The notes under the pieces were generated by a model. That model was given only the letters and a program-made list of their open reading frames with translations. It was not told the DNA's origin and did no database searches. A DNA stretch of 64,000 bases, taken from contig NZ_HE978513.1 of assembly GCF_000311725.1 (NCBI RefSeq), positions 424,005 to 488,004 of the forward strand, given 5' to 3'. Positions 10,750-20,849 of the stretch are shown here, one piece after another. The number at the start of each line of letters is the position of its first letter. The stretch's first letter is position 1. This DNA comes from Robertmurraya massiliosenegalensis JC6 (lineage in GTDB: Bacteria; Bacillota; Bacilli; Bacillales; Cytobacillaceae). The position numbers were made by a program, and so were the translations under genes.

Positions 10750-10880
10750 TTCCGGAACTTTTTGGGATAATTCCGGAACTTTTGGATTAATTCCGGAACT
10801 TTTGGATTAATTCCGGAACTTTTTGAGTTAATTCCGGAACTTTGTCGATAATTCCGGAACTTTCACTATTAATTCCGGAA
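10750..10880. repeat. Array of seven phased TTCCGGAA palindromes
   Basis: The 8-bp palindrome TTCCGGAA begins at 10750, 10771, 10791, 10811, 10832, 10852 and 10873, a period of 20-21 bases. Each is followed by a T-rich stretch (ACTTTTTGG and variants). The unit is close to ATTCCGGAACTTTTGGATTA. The array lies between the valS promoter and the start of the small membrane protein gene. No open reading frame or known family explains it. The region from 10881 to 10980 beyond it shows nothing recognisable. Confidence 0.95.
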
Positions 10881-10995
10881 TTCGACTGCAGTCGAACTGA
10901 CAAACTTACAACAAAGTTTTTCGCACATTCCCAAATCAAGGGACATAGATTAAGTAATAAGGAAAATACCTATTGGGGAAGAGGGGGAAGAGAAC

Positions 10996-11187
10996 GTGAG
11001 AAGAAAGTATAATCCATATGCACTTCCACCATGGTTAAGAAAATCTCGTGATGTTTTGCATCAATTTGCGATTCCTTTCTGCATTTTTCAAGGAATACGG
11101 ACGATTTTATTTCCGACCGCTTTTGATGTCCTGTTTTTAATTGCCCTCGTCTTAATGACCGTCGCCCTGAAAATCGAATTATTATAA
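10996..11187 (+). CDS. Small membrane protein of unknown function, 63 residues
   Basis: A GTG start with a purine-rich ribosome site (GAGGGGGAAGAG) opens a 63-codon frame. The N-terminal third is basic and proline-containing (RRKYNPYALPPWLRKS), followed by hydrophobic segments at about 25-40 and 42-60, consistent with one or two membrane passes. It converges on ysxE, and a bidirectional terminator hairpin sits between the two stops, which supports a real gene. I do not recognise the family. It is one of the few plus-strand genes here and lies directly downstream of the TTCCGGAA array. Confidence 0.75.
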   Translation: MRRKYNPYALPPWLRKSRDVLHQFAIPFCIFQGIRTILFPTAFDVLFLIALVLMTVALKIELL

Positions 11188-11190
11188 TAA

Positions 11191-11217
11191 GGGAACAACC
11201 TAGGCAAAGATTGTTCC
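11191..11217. terminator. Bidirectional terminator between the small membrane gene and ysxE
   Basis: GGAACAA / TTGTTCC stem with a 12-base loop between two convergent stop codons. T-rich sequence follows on both strands, though neither run is perfect. Confidence 0.65.
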
Positions 11218-11253
11218 TGCGCTTTGTTTATAAGGCAAATAAATATCTTAGCC

Positions 11254-12306
11254 TTATGTGTCACTTTGAGATTGCGCCTGGGCTTGAGCTTCTTTTTCAA
11301 GCCTTTTTTGTCTTTCAATCTCATCAATTCGCATCACAATATATTCCGTATTTTTCAAATGCCAATATTCTCGTTGTAGTTTTTGGACATACTTTCGCTC
11401 ATGTCTGTTCGGTGTCTTATAATATTCCTCTATGATCGATATCAATCCATGAGGATAGGCAAAATAGCTTAAAAGAAGGTTTAATTCATCATCTTTCAAA
11501 GGAAAATACTTGAAATACGTATAGATCCAATCGACACACTCTTCATTTGATTTGGGATACGTATTTAATGTTCGCGATAAAAATGGTAGTAGGTCATGCA
11601 TGGGCGATCCTTGTTTGCTATTTTCAAAGTTTGTAAAATATCCATAGCCCCTATCGTCATAAAGGAAATGTTCTGTTGAAAGCTTGCCATGAGCCAGAAC
11701 TACACGGGCTTTTTCGTCATCCTTCGTCGTTTCATACCATTCTTTAAATTTGTTTGTGGAAAAGCGCAACGCTTGACTCATATCATGATAATAAAGACAA
11801 AATAGGAGTTCAAATGGCGACATATACCACTTTCCCTCACATTGTTCTAAAAACCCTTCGAGAAACTCATTTTCTGTTTCCCATTCACGAATCGTATTTT
11901 CATAATGCTCGCTTTTTTCCTCTTTATTAATGGTCACTTCGCGCACTGAAAGAGTATGCAGTCGGGCAAGCTCCCTAAACATTTGCTGATGAATTTCATG
12001 GCGATCTTCTTTAATTTCATTCGGCAGCCATGGCATTAAATAGTACAAACTCTTTCCATTCATAATCGCATATCGTCCATCAAGTGTTGGGTAAATCGGG
12101 ATTATGCGATTGAATCCTTTTTGATAGAGATATTGAATATGCTTAATGAAATCTGTACCTTGTTTAGGGGAGATTTTCTTTAAAGCAAATACCCCTTTAT
12201 CTGAATAGATTCTTTTCACCTTTTGGAAGCTTTCCACAAAATGAGGCTTAATTCCATAGTGCTTCAAAATGGGTGCAACCTTCTGCAATTGATTTGTTTC
12301 ACTCAT
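11254..12306 (-). CDS. ysxE: Spore coat-associated protein YsxE (CotS-family kinase-like)
   Basis: 350 residues related to the CotS/YsxE/YutH group, which have an aminoglycoside-phosphotransferase-like fold. The body contains VLAHGKLSTEHFLYDDRGYGYF, resembling the HGD/LHPxN catalytic loop of such kinases but with the catalytic aspartate position replaced (HGK), so enzymatic activity is doubtful. The C-terminus is charged with a Q/A-rich tail. It lies next to spoVID as in B. subtilis, where it is a coat component under mother-cell control. The start has AAGTGAG upstream. Function is inferred from family and synteny. Confidence 0.9.
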   Translation of the reverse strand: MSETNQLQKVAPILKHYGIKPHFVESFQKVKRIYSDKGVFALKKISPKQGTDFIKHIQYLYQKGFNRIIPIYPTLDGRYAIMNGKSLYYLMPWLPNEIKEDRHEIHQQMFRELARLHTLSVREVTINKEEKSEHYENTIREWETENEFLEGFLEQCEGKWYMSPFELLFCLYYHDMSQALRFSTNKFKEWYETTKDDEKARVVLAHGKLSTEHFLYDDRGYGYFTNFENSKQGSPMHDLLPFLSRTLNTYPKSNEECVDWIYTYFKYFPLKDDELNLLLSYFAYPHGLISIIEEYYKTPNRHERKYVQKLQREYWHLKNTEYIVMRIDEIERQKRLEKEAQAQAQSQSDT

Positions 12307-12357
12307 TCGAACTCACTTCTTTCCATAGGCTGATGACAAGCCAAATCCTTTGCCTAA

Positions 12358-12420
12358 AATAGATAAAACAGACGAGCAGGTTTTTCCGACCAACCCACCC
12401 AGCCTGTTTTTCATCTATGT
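12358..12420 (-). terminator. Possible terminator after spoVID
   Basis: An imperfect stem pairing ACAGGCTGGG with CTGCTCGTCTGT, followed by TTTTATC on the minus strand, between spoVID and ysxE. Several mismatches make this moderate at best. Confidence 0.4.
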
Positions 12421-12431
12421 TTATTTACTTG

Positions 12432-13532
12432 TTAATTATGGGTGACGGTCGCAGGAATGTAGAGAACCTGGCCTTCATACACGTCTTGATTCACCTCTAA
12501 ATGATTAATCTTTAAGATTTGTTGTGTAGACACTTCGTAACGTTCAGCTATGATGTCGATTGTATCCCCATTTTGAACGATGCATACCTTTAAGCGCGCC
12601 ACATCTTCTTCATCTTCTTTTCTTGCTAAAAATTCTGTAATTGAAATTCCCTGTTTCTTTGATGATTTCTTCTTTTTCTTTTTCGCTACCTCTTCAGAGG
12701 AGGAAGAAGAGGAAGATTCTTCAAACGCAGGACTTTCATATTCGACTTCAGCTTGTTCTACTCCCGCTACATTACTGACTCCTGTGTCAGGAGAATATTC
12801 ACTTCTTTGCGCAGCAAATGAAATGTCCGGAACACTTTTTACCACTTCAAGCTCAGGCTCTGGTTCATAAACTTGAAGAGTCGGCGTCTCTAATGATATC
12901 GGAGTAGGTTCCTCGACATCCTCATCTTCATCAGGTGACTTTCTCGCTTCAGCGACAAACGGAGTGAATAGTTCATGTGTCGGTGGTACCGTCTCCTCGG
13001 CTCCCTTCACTTCTTCAACCTCTTCTGTCATCAATTCTGGTTCTTCCGCTCGATAGGCAAGAGCAGGTTCCGGTTCAACTGTTTCTTGCTGGACTTCCGG
13101 CTCATCGCTTTTTAGCCCAGTTATCGTTAAATCAGCTGTTAGCTTCATGCAGCTTTGCTCAGGGAAGACATAATCAAATGATTCAATTTCTACATCAAGA
13201 TCATAAATGCTTGCGATCCGATGAACAGGGATGGTAATATCCACTGGAAAGCGGTGAGAGAATTCTGTTACTCCCTCTTCTCGATTATCGAATTGTTGAA
13301 CAAATTTGGGGGATAACGGAGCATCCTCTTCCACTTCAACATCTGTCTCTTTCCGCTGATATTCCCCGCTAAGCTGTAATTCTCCTTCAATCGTTACATA
13401 ATCCTCATTTTCATGAATGGTTATATTTGGATCAAGCGAAATGGTAATAAGCTCCGCTACTTCCTGTCCTTTTTGAAACCAGACCGATTCTTCCAAGGAA
13501 AACCGTAAGAAAGATTCATTTCCTTCAGACAA
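12432..13532 (-). CDS. spoVID: Spore coat assembly protein SpoVID
   Basis: 366 residues. The N-terminal domain (about 10-165) matches SpoVID (LRFSLEESVWFQKGQEV, then LISISLDP-type sequence), which localises coat proteins around the forespore. The middle is acidic and low-complexity (E/P/V rich), ending in a run of serines and then lysines at about 285-300. The C-terminal 50 residues form a LysM domain (VQNGDTIDIIAERY to GQVLYIP). The start is taken as the TTG at 13532, which has a strong AAAGGAGG six bases upstream; the in-frame ATG six codons earlier overlaps that site. Mother-cell (SigE) expression is known in B. subtilis and not directly seen here. Confidence 0.94.
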   Translation of the reverse strand: MSEGNESFLRFSLEESVWFQKGQEVAELITISLDPNITIHENEDYVTIEGELQLSGEYQRKETDVEVEEDAPLSPKFVQQFDNREEGVTEFSHRFPVDITIPVHRIASIYDLDVEIESFDYVFPEQSCMKLTADLTITGLKSDEPEVQQETVEPEPALAYRAEEPELMTEEVEEVKGAEETVPPTHELFTPFVAEARKSPDEDEDVEEPTPISLETPTLQVYEPEPELEVVKSVPDISFAAQRSEYSPDTGVSNVAGVEQAEVEYESPAFEESSSSSSSEEVAKKKKKKSSKKQGISITEFLARKEDEEDVARLKVCIVQNGDTIDIIAERYEVSTQQILKINHLEVNQDVYEGQVLYIPATVTHN

Positions 13533-13696
13533 AGCGACTCCTCCTTTCATTTCCTCTCATTAATCACCATGTCATTAACAATTTATGAATCGTAAAATAT
13601 ATTTATGATAAAAATCCAGATAAAAGAACAGGAGCATTTTTAACCGCATAAGTATGAGGAAAGTTCGTGTAGATCCCACTCATCTACCAAAATAAA

Positions 13697-13740
13697 AAAG
13701 CTTGAATTCTAGCGTCACGGAACAACTAGAATTCAAGCCT
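13697..13740 (-). terminator. Terminator of the hem operon after hemL
   Basis: GGCTTGAATTCTAG pairs with CTAGAATTCAAGC around a 16-base loop, followed by TTTTTT on the minus strand, just after the hemL stop. Confidence 0.9.
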
Positions 13741-13754
13741 TTAGTCAAAATGCG

Positions 13755-15041
13755 TTATTTAAGTTTTGAAAATGCACGTTCAGCTGCTGCAATCGTTTTT
13801 TCAATATCTTCGTCACTATGGGCAGTTGAAAGGAATAAGCCTTCAAATTGAGAAGGTGGTAAGAATACACCTTGGTTTGCCATTTCACGATAGTAAGCAG
13901 CAAAAAATTCTAAATTAGATTTTTTTGCCGTATCATAATTGATAACATCTTCATTGGTAAAGAAGAAACCAATCATAGAACCTGCACGATTAAACGTAAC
14001 CGGAATACCATATTTCTCGGCTGCCTTTGTAATACCTGCTTCAAGAATATCCGCTTTACGCTCGAACTCTTGATAGCTTTCAGGTGTTAACTGACTTAAC
14101 GTCTCGTACCCTGCTGTCATCGCTAGCGGGTTACCAGATAATGTTCCTGCTTGATAAATCGGTCCACTCGGAGCAATTTGCTCCATGATATCCGCACGTC
14201 CACCATAAGCACCAACAGGAAGGCCACCACCAATTACTTTTCCTAAGCAAGTTAAGTCTGGTGTGACATTAAAATAGCCTTGAGCACAGTTGTAACCAAC
14301 GCGGAAGCCTGTCATCACTTCATCAAAAATAAGAAGTGTGCCGTTTTCCTTCGTCATTTCACGAAGACCTTCTAAAAATCCTGGTTGCGGAGGAACAACC
14401 CCCATATTTCCTGCAACTGGTTCGACAATCACACCAGCTAGATCTTCTCCATATTGTTCAAAAGCAAGCTTTACACTAGCTAAATCATTGTATGGAACAG
14501 TGATTGTATTTTTAGCAATTCCTTCAGGTACTCCTGGGCTATCTGGTAAACCTAGAGTCGCAACACCTGATCCAGCTTTAATTAAAAGTGAGTCACCATG
14601 ACCATGATAACAGCCTTCAAACTTTAGAATTTTATTGCGACCCGTATAGCCACGAGCAAGACGAAGGGCACTCATCGTCGCTTCTGTACCGGAAGACACC
14701 ATGCGCACGACCTCAATCGAAGGAACACGTTCAATCACAAGCTTTGCAAGCTCATTTTCCAAAACCGTAGGTGCACCAAAGCTTGTCCCAAGCTCCGCAA
14801 CTTTTTTCAACGCTTCTACAACTCTGTCATTTGTATGTCCAAGAATGAGCGGACCCCATGATAAAACATAATCAATATATTCATTTCCATCAATATCATA
14901 GATTTTAGAACCTTTTCCTCTTTCCATAAAAATCGGATCCATATGGACCGATTTAAAGGCACGAACAGGGCTATTCACCCCACCAGGCATTAATTCTTTC
15001 GCTTCTTGAAAAGCAGCAATCGATCGATCGTAAGAACGCAT
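13755..15041 (-). CDS. hemL: Glutamate-1-semialdehyde 2,1-aminomutase
   Basis: Converts glutamate-1-semialdehyde to 5-aminolevulinate with PLP, the second step of the C5 haem pathway. The 428-residue protein has the PLP-lysine region [19 protein letters not shown], the GCYHGHGDS motif and the DEVMTGFR motif of class III aminotransferases. Sequence is very close to B. subtilis HemL throughout. Two ATG codons are adjacent; the second (15041) is better spaced from GAGGG. It is the last gene of hemAXCDBL, followed by a strong terminator. The related GsaB paralogue is possible but operon position favours HemL. Confidence 0.98.
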   Translation of the reverse strand: MRSYDRSIAAFQEAKELMPGGVNSPVRAFKSVHMDPIFMERGKGSKIYDIDGNEYIDYVLSWGPLILGHTNDRVVEALKKVAELGTSFGAPTVLENELAKLVIERVPSIEVVRMVSSGTEATMSALRLARGYTGRNKILKFEGCYHGHGDSLLIKAGSGVATLGLPDSPGVPEGIAKNTITVPYNDLASVKLAFEQYGEDLAGVIVEPVAGNMGVVPPQPGFLEGLREMTKENGTLLIFDEVMTGFRVGYNCAQGYFNVTPDLTCLGKVIGGGLPVGAYGGRADIMEQIAPSGPIYQAGTLSGNPLAMTAGYETLSQLTPESYQEFERKADILEAGITKAAEKYGIPVTFNRAGSMIGFFFTNEDVINYDTAKKSNLEFFAAYYREMANQGVFLPPSQFEGLFLSTAHSDEDIEKTIAAAERAFSKLK

Positions 15042-15071
15042 CATTATCCCTCATTTCTCACATATTTAAAA

Positions 15072-16049
15072 TTAATTTTCTTTCAGCCATTTTGCCGCAT
15101 CTTTAGCATGATAAGTAATAATAATATCTGCCCCAGCGCGCTTCATCCCTACTAGCATTTCCATTACAACTGATTTTTCGTCGATCCAGCCATTTTGAGC
15201 GGCCGCTTTCACCATCGAGTATTCTCCGCTCACATTGTAAATCACTACCGGCAACGTGAAATGATTTTTCACATCACGGACGATATCCAAATAAGGCATT
15301 CCTGGCTTCACAATGAGAAAATCGGCACCTTCTGCGACATCAGATTCTGCTTCACGAAATGCTTCTAAACGGTTCGCTGGATCCATTTGATACGTTTTCC
15401 GATCACCGAATTGTGGTGTGCTTTCTGCCGCATCTCTAAATGGACCGTAGAAAGCAGAGGAATATTTGACTGCATAAGACATGATTGGCGTATCTTCAAA
15501 ACCAGCTTCATCTAGACCAGCACGAATCGCCGTGACAAAACCATCCATCATATTAGATGGAGCAATAATATCAGCTCCAGCTTTCGCCTGACTTACAGCT
15601 GTATCGACAAGTAATTTCAATGAAGGATCATTTAATACTTTGCCATTTTCGACAATTCCACAATGTCCATGACTTGTATATTCGCATAGACATGTATCCG
15701 CAATAATCACTAATTCTGGATAATGCTCTTTAATAAGACGAGTTGCTTCTTGAACGATCCCATGATCATGGAAAGCGCCATGCCCACATTCATCTTTCTC
15801 AAGAGGAATTCCAAATAAAAGGACAGATTTGATTCCTAAAGAAACAACCTCTTCCATCTCTTCAAGTAAATGGTCTAGTGATAATTGAAATACATTCGGC
15901 ATAGAAGAGATTTCTTTTCTAATATTTTCGCCTTCAGCGACAAATAATGGATAGACGAAATCCTCTACATGAAGATGATTTTCTCGAACCATTGAACGCA
16001 TGGCTGTAGACTGTCTAAGACGACGATGACGATTAAATGCTAAGCTCAT
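15072..16049 (-). CDS. hemB: Porphobilinogen synthase (5-aminolevulinate dehydratase)
   Basis: Condenses two 5-aminolevulinates to porphobilinogen. The 325-residue protein carries the zinc-binding cysteine cluster [11 protein letters not shown] and both active-site lysines (in [14 protein letters not shown] and [10 protein letters not shown]). The start chosen is the ATG at 16049, with GGAGG eight bases upstream; a TTG five codons earlier overlaps that site. It follows hemD with only a few bases between them, inside the hem operon. The cysteine cluster indicates a zinc-type rather than a magnesium-only enzyme. Confidence 0.98.
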   Translation of the reverse strand: MSLAFNRHRRLRQSTAMRSMVRENHLHVEDFVYPLFVAEGENIRKEISSMPNVFQLSLDHLLEEMEEVVSLGIKSVLLFGIPLEKDECGHGAFHDHGIVQEATRLIKEHYPELVIIADTCLCEYTSHGHCGIVENGKVLNDPSLKLLVDTAVSQAKAGADIIAPSNMMDGFVTAIRAGLDEAGFEDTPIMSYAVKYSSAFYGPFRDAAESTPQFGDRKTYQMDPANRLEAFREAESDVAEGADFLIVKPGMPYLDIVRDVKNHFTLPVVIYNVSGEYSMVKAAAQNGWIDEKSVVMEMLVGMKRAGADIIITYHAKDAAKWLKEN

Positions 16050-16053
16050 TATT

Positions 16054-16842
16054 TTATCCTCCAATTTTCGTTTTTTGCATCATATATTTTTCAATTGCAT
16101 AAAGCATTTCATAGGAAGTGTAGACTTCAGGACAAACATGTACAGTAAGTCCCATTGATTCACATTTTTGTTTCGATACTGGACCAATCGCTGCCACAAT
16201 ACAATTATTTATGTGGGCGTGTAAATCGTAATGATTGACCACTGACATAAAATGTTCAATCGTTGATGGACTTGTAAAGGGAAGAATATCTAGCTCGCGA
16301 TTTTGCAATAAATGTTTCAGTTTTTCTTTGCTATCTTCAGGAAAATAAGTTTCATAAATAATCGTCTCATCGACAGCATGGCCTTTTTCTTTAAAAAATT
16401 GAGCAATATAATCGCGTGCTAAATTTCCTTTTGGAATGAAGAGCTTTTCACCTTTTTTCACAAAAGGCGCAAACTCTTCTACAAAGCTCTCTGCCACATA
16501 ACGCTTTGGCTTAAAATCAACGGAAATCCCCTTTTTTAATAAAGCTTCTTCCGTTTTTTCTCCGATTACAGCAATCTTTGGCAATCCTTGTACTTGTCCA
16601 TCCTGTACGATTGAAAAAAAGGTCGTCACCGTTACATCGCTTGTAAAAACGATCCAATCGGATGTATGTAAAGAAGTCAGTATCCGTTCAAGAAGAGCCT
16701 CTTTTTTAACTGGACGGAATTCAAGAAGAGGGACCTCAACTGGAATCCCTCCAAATTCTTCTACAATCGCAGAAAAGGTAGACGCGTTCTTCTTTCCCCG
16801 TGGAACCAATACTTTTTTTCCTGTTAAGGCAGAAGGACTCAT
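16054..16842 (-). CDS. hemD: Uroporphyrinogen-III synthase
   Basis: Closes and inverts ring D of hydroxymethylbilane to give uroporphyrinogen III. 262 residues with the two-lobed HemD layout: [17 protein letters not shown] at the N-terminus, [11 protein letters not shown] for the first lobe end, and [14 protein letters not shown] in the second lobe. HemD sequences are poorly conserved; identity rests on these segments plus its position between hemC and hemB. Its start overlaps the hemC stop by four bases (ATGA), showing [13 protein letters not shown] coupling. Confidence 0.95.
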   Translation of the reverse strand: MSPSALTGKKVLVPRGKKNASTFSAIVEEFGGIPVEVPLLEFRPVKKEALLERILTSLHTSDWIVFTSDVTVTTFFSIVQDGQVQGLPKIAVIGEKTEEALLKKGISVDFKPKRYVAESFVEEFAPFVKKGEKLFIPKGNLARDYIAQFFKEKGHAVDETIIYETYFPEDSKEKLKHLLQNRELDILPFTSPSTIEHFMSVVNHYDLHAHINNCIVAAIGPVSKQKCESMGLTVHVCPEVYTSYEMLYAIEKYMMQKTKIGG

Positions 16843-17774
16843 TCTCCGTCTAACTCCTCTTTCACCGCATCAATTAATGCTTTTGCTCCCTTGTCAATTA
16901 AGTAATCCGCTGCAGCTACACCTAATTGTTCAGGATCTGTACCTTCTACACGCTCTTTATAGATCGTTTTTCCATCAGGTGAAGCAACGAGAGCTGTTAA
17001 GACGATTTTTTTATCATCGTTTATAAAGGCATAACCAGCGACCGGAACTTGACAGCCACCTTCCATTTTATGAAGGAATGCACGCTCTGCTCGAACGGTC
17101 ACGTCGGTGTTCCGGCATGTAAATTTATTTAAAAGAGTAAGCAGCTCGGTATCGTTTCCTCTACACTCAATCGACAAGGCACCTTGGCCAACTGCCGGAA
17201 GACATATTTCTGGTTCAAGGAATTCCGTTACAACATCAGATGCCCAACCCATACGCGCGAGCCCTGCTGCTGCTAAAATAATCGCATCATATTCTTCCGT
17301 TTCTAGTTTTGCAAGACGAGTATCAATATTTCCTCTAATCCATTTGATTTCAAGATCAGGTCGAACCGCCAATAATTGCGCTCCACGACGTAAGCTACTT
17401 GTACCAATGACCGAACCTGCTTTTAGATCCTGTAATTTAACATGACCTTTAGAAATTAACGCATCACGATGGTCTTCTCTTTCAGGAATGCAGCCAATCA
17501 CAAGTCCTTCTGGAAGAACTGCGGGCATATCCTTCATGCTATGAATCGCCAAATCGATTTCGCCGTCAAGCATCGCCTGCTCAATTTCTTTCACAAATAG
17601 ACCTTTTCCTCCCACTTTTGAAAGGGTTACATCTAAAATTTTATCTCCTTTTGTAACGATTTCCTTCACTTCAAAATCGTAAGAAGAATCCAATTTTCTT
17701 AATTGATCAATGACCCAATTTGTTTGTGTTAAAGCTAGCTTACTACGTCTTGAACCAACAATAAATTTTCTCAT
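16839..17774 (-). CDS. hemC: Hydroxymethylbilane synthase (porphobilinogen deaminase)
   Basis: Polymerises four porphobilinogens into hydroxymethylbilane. 311 residues with the start [16 protein letters not shown], the SLKDMPA-type segment ([16 protein letters not shown]), the arginine-rich substrate loop ([21 protein letters not shown]) and the dipyrromethane-cofactor cysteine in GGCQVPV. The ATG has AGGAGG seven bases upstream. Third gene of the operon, 59 bases after hemX and overlapping hemD. Confidence 0.98.
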   Translation of the reverse strand: MRKFIVGSRRSKLALTQTNWVIDQLRKLDSSYDFEVKEIVTKGDKILDVTLSKVGGKGLFVKEIEQAMLDGEIDLAIHSMKDMPAVLPEGLVIGCIPEREDHRDALISKGHVKLQDLKAGSVIGTSSLRRGAQLLAVRPDLEIKWIRGNIDTRLAKLETEEYDAIILAAAGLARMGWASDVVTEFLEPEICLPAVGQGALSIECRGNDTELLTLLNKFTCRNTDVTVRAERAFLHKMEGGCQVPVAGYAFINDDKKIVLTALVASPDGKTIYKERVEGTDPEQLGVAAADYLIDKGAKALIDAVKEELDGE

Positions 17775-17833
17775 GATTGCCTCCTAAAAACGGATGATTT
17801 TTTTATACTTGTAACCTCTGATTGGGGAGTTTC

Positions 17834-18667
17834 CTATGTGTACCATAGATGGAAGGAGGATAACTGACCAAACAGAAAGAAATTGATTAAAATGATTAAA
17901 AATGAGGCTAGATTCCACAAGGCTAAGCTTTTTCCTTGAAATCCTTTCCCAACCCGCAAGTATAGATAGACTCCATATACAACAAGGACAATAAAAGAGC
18001 CGATGACTTTCGCATCGTACCAAATCATTTCTGGTAACTTAATATAAGCCCATTGCAACCCTAGTATCAGTGATAATAAAAGCATCGGGACACCAATTAC
18101 GTTTAGTACATGGGACATATGCTCAAGCTTTGTTAAATCAGCAATTCGAATGAGCCTAGCTCCCCATTTTTTTCTTTTTAAAAGATTGTATTGTAATAAA
18201 TAGAGTAGGGAAAATACCGCTGATATTGAAAATGCTCCATATGATAGAATCGCCATTGTAATATGTATAAATAGTAATTCAGATGAAAGCTGATTGACCA
18301 TAATTTCAGATTCGTATTGAATAGGTGCGAATGTATGAATCACCATCATCACGAACCCTATTACGTTTGTAAAGAAAACAATGAAATCAACCTTCATTAA
18401 GCGATTAATTCCAAGTGATAATGTAATAAGAACCCAGACATAAAAATAGAGGCCTTCAAAGATGGTCAGCACTGGAAACCTACCTGTATTCACCATGTAA
18501 ATACACAAACACGTCGTTTGTAAAAGCCATACAAACGCAAGTAACCAGAAGGCAACTTGGTTTGCTTTCCGGCTACTGTAAAGAAAATCAATAAAATATA
18601 GTAATATACTCAAGGCATATAGAATAATTGTGAATTCATGTAGCCGAGTCATGTTAACCTCAATCAT
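17834..18667 (-). CDS. hemX: Membrane protein HemX (cytochrome c assembly-like)
   Basis: 277 residues with about eight hydrophobic membrane segments. It matches HemX of the Bacillus hem operon and the CcsA/CcmC-like superfamily, including a weak WxWG-like loop region (LGLQWAYIKLPEMIW). In B. subtilis HemX lowers the amount of glutamyl-tRNA reductase (HemA). It lies 14 bases after hemA, in line with that role. Start ATG with AAAGGAG upstream. Confidence 0.95.
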   Translation of the reverse strand: MIEVNMTRLHEFTIILYALSILLYFIDFLYSSRKANQVAFWLLAFVWLLQTTCLCIYMVNTGRFPVLTIFEGLYFYVWVLITLSLGINRLMKVDFIVFFTNVIGFVMMVIHTFAPIQYESEIMVNQLSSELLFIHITMAILSYGAFSISAVFSLLYLLQYNLLKRKKWGARLIRIADLTKLEHMSHVLNVIGVPMLLLSLILGLQWAYIKLPEMIWYDAKVIGSFIVLVVYGVYLYLRVGKGFQGKSLALWNLASFLIILINFFLFGQLSSFHLWYT

Positions 18668-18681
18668 AGATAGAACTCCTT

Positions 18682-20028
18682 TTATGATTGAAAGGAAGCT
18701 TGTGGTGTTGCAACAACAGCTCTCTTTAAATCGGCAACTTTCGATTCTTGCTGTTCTTTTACAAGGTCTTCAATATTGAATATTCTCATGAATAAATCCA
18801 GCGCTTCATCAGCATTATTTGTTCCAGCAAGCTCTTTCGCCTGTAAAATCGGATCTTTAAGCATTTGATTGATGATACTTTTCGTATGCTTATTGAGAAC
18901 CTTCATTTCTCGATCAGAAAGATGCGGAAGCTTTCTTTCGATGCTCTCCATCGTTTCAGCTTGAATTTGCAGAGCTTTTACGCGTAGAGCTGAAATAACA
19001 GGAACAACCCCAAGCATATTTAACCACTGCTTGAACTCGACGATTTCCGCCTCAATCATCAATGAAATTTTTGCAGCTGCCTTTTGACGTTCTTGTAAAT
19101 TCGCTTCGACAATTCCTTCTAAATCATCAATATCATATAAGAATACATTATCGAGTTCTGCAAGCATCGGATCTAAGTCACGTGGTACGGCAATGTCGAC
19201 CATAAATAATGGCTTCCCTTTTCGAACTCTCTCGACATCTTCCATCATGTCCTTATCGATAACAAAATCCTTTGCTCCAGTAGAACTAATGACGATATCT
19301 GCTTCAATTAAGGCACATTGAAGTTCATTCAACGATTTCGCTTGACCGGAAAAACGCTCCGCTAAGCTTCTCGCTTTTTCAAATGTTCTATTAATAACGG
19401 TCACTTGGCTTGCTCCATTGCCGTGAAGGTTTTGAATGGCTAGCTCACCCATTTTACCTGCACCCAATATGAGGACATGCTTTCCATTTAATGAACCAAA
19501 TATTTTCTTTGCAAGTTCAACAGCAGCATAACTTACAGACATTGCATTTGCCCCAATATCTGTTTCGGAATGAGCACGTTTTGCCAATGTGATCGCTTGT
19601 TTAAATAATTGATTAAACACGGTACCCGTTGTTTGCTGTTCTTGCGCTTCGATAAAGCTTGAGCGCACCTGTCCAAGGATCTGCGTTTCTCCTAAGACCA
19701 TAGAATTCAACCCGCATGCCACATTAAATAAGTGATCAATTGCCCCATCTTGCTCATAGACAAATAAGAATGGCGAAAACTCCTGTTGTGGAATATTAAA
19801 CCATTCTGATAAAAATTCCTTAATATAGTAGCGTCCAGTATGAATCTGGTCCACGACTGCATATATTTCTGTGCGATTACAAGTTGATAGAATAACGTTC
19901 TCAAGGATACTCTTTTTTCCGTTCAACTTACTCATTGCATCCCCTAGTAAGGACGGGTCAAACGTTAAACGCTCTCGAATTTCAACTGGGGCTGTTTTAT
20001 AATTTAGACCAACAGTTAGAATATGCAT
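18682..20028 (-). CDS. hemA: Glutamyl-tRNA reductase
   Basis: Reduces glutamyl-tRNA to glutamate-1-semialdehyde with NADPH, the first committed step of C5 haem synthesis. The 448-residue protein has the nucleophilic cysteine C50 in [11 protein letters not shown], the NADPH-binding [12 protein letters not shown] (about 185) and the C-terminal dimerisation domain. First gene of the hemAXCDBL operon. A PerR-like box overlaps the -10 element 79 bases upstream, so regulation by peroxide is likely. The ribosome site GGGGGT is rather far (11 bases) from the ATG. Confidence 0.98.
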   Translation of the reverse strand: MHILTVGLNYKTAPVEIRERLTFDPSLLGDAMSKLNGKKSILENVILSTCNRTEIYAVVDQIHTGRYYIKEFLSEWFNIPQQEFSPFLFVYEQDGAIDHLFNVACGLNSMVLGETQILGQVRSSFIEAQEQQTTGTVFNQLFKQAITLAKRAHSETDIGANAMSVSYAAVELAKKIFGSLNGKHVLILGAGKMGELAIQNLHGNGASQVTVINRTFEKARSLAERFSGQAKSLNELQCALIEADIVISSTGAKDFVIDKDMMEDVERVRKGKPLFMVDIAVPRDLDPMLAELDNVFLYDIDDLEGIVEANLQERQKAAAKISLMIEAEIVEFKQWLNMLGVVPVISALRVKALQIQAETMESIERKLPHLSDREMKVLNKHTKSIINQMLKDPILQAKELAGTNNADEALDLFMRIFNIEDLVKEQQESKVADLKRAVVATPQASFQS

Positions 20029-20106
20029 GATTGTTTCGTACCCCCAAAATTGTTCGAATATACTTAAGTTGATTCCAGCTTAAATAAGAGCAGAAATCAT
20101 CCCACT

Positions 20107-20121
20107 TAATAATTATTATAA
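20107..20121 (-). promoter_or_regulatory. PerR-like operator over the hemA -10 element
   Basis: On the minus strand the 15 bases TTATAATAATTATTA match the PerR consensus TTATAATNATTATAA with one mismatch. They include a TATAAT (20120-20115) with an extended TG, 87 bases before hemA. PerR control of hemA is known in B. subtilis. The rest of the 20029-20346 gap shows nothing else I can name. Confidence 0.75.
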
Positions 20122-20346
20122 CATGATAAAATTTCTAATAACTAACGAAATGTGAACATATCATGAAATCGTGTGATAATATTAATAGAAACTCAAAATT
20201 TCATTCTTCCTTATTCCGACAAAGTTCTTCCTCTAGTACCTTAACAAAAAAGATCGCACTATTCAAGTAAACAAATCTGTGCACATGACTACTTCTTCTA
20301 CTTATTATAGAATAAAGTCAGAATAACTATTTTGGATGTGTCAAAT

Positions 20347-20832
20347 ATGAAAAATCAACGAATTTTCCCTGGAATCATTCTAGTAGGATTTGGGGGATAC
20401 TTTTTTTTAGAACAATCAACTATCACTGTTTTTGAAGGGCTTCACACTTGGCCTACTCTGTTAATCATTGTCGGACTTGCCTTTTTATTTCAAGGGTATT
20501 TAGCAAAGGATCATGAAGCCATTCTACCAGGTGTTATTCTCACAGGATTTGGTCTTCATTTCCATGTGATTAATCACCTGACGATTTGGCCGAACTCGAT
20601 CGGTGCTTTTATCCTAATAATTGCACTTGGCTTTCTCCTTCGTTATCAAAAGGTCGGAGCCGGACTCTTCCAAGGACTATTATTCCTAGTATTGGCAATT
20701 CTGTTACTTTTTAATGAAAAAATAATGGGGTGGCTTGGTTTTCTTGAAAATGGGGTAACATCTATCTTAACTTATTGGCCACTCTTACTCATTGTTATCG
20801 GAGGCTATTTGTTGTTTGTGAAGAAGAAATAA
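20347..20832 (+). CDS. Hydrophobic membrane protein, probably YsxD-like
   Basis: 161 residues with about six membrane segments arranged in pairs, each hydrophobic pair containing a W-P motif (HTWPTLLIIVG, TIWPNSIGAF, TYWPLLLIVIGGY). That internal repetition resembles the DUF5668/LiaF-type membrane fold. Its place beside hemA matches ysxD in B. subtilis, but I could not verify sequence identity. A TTG five codons upstream is possible; neither start has a strong ribosome site. Transcribed on the plus strand, divergent from hemA. Confidence 0.75.
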   Translation: MKNQRIFPGIILVGFGGYFFLEQSTITVFEGLHTWPTLLIIVGLAFLFQGYLAKDHEAILPGVILTGFGLHFHVINHLTIWPNSIGAFILIIALGFLLRYQKVGAGLFQGLLFLVLAILLLFNEKIMGWLGFLENGVTSILTYWPLLLIVIGGYLLFVKKK

Positions 20833-20849
20833 ATGCGAATGGAATATGA

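Noticed and set aside
10750-10880. CRISPR array
   Set aside because: The repeat is only about 8 invariant bases with 12-13 base spacers, far shorter than CRISPR repeats and spacers, and no cas gene is present.
12580-12870. Plus-strand frame opposite spoVID
   Set aside because: It reads through the low-complexity serine/lysine codons of spoVID in reverse, giving a run of F; it has no ribosome site of note and is a shadow.
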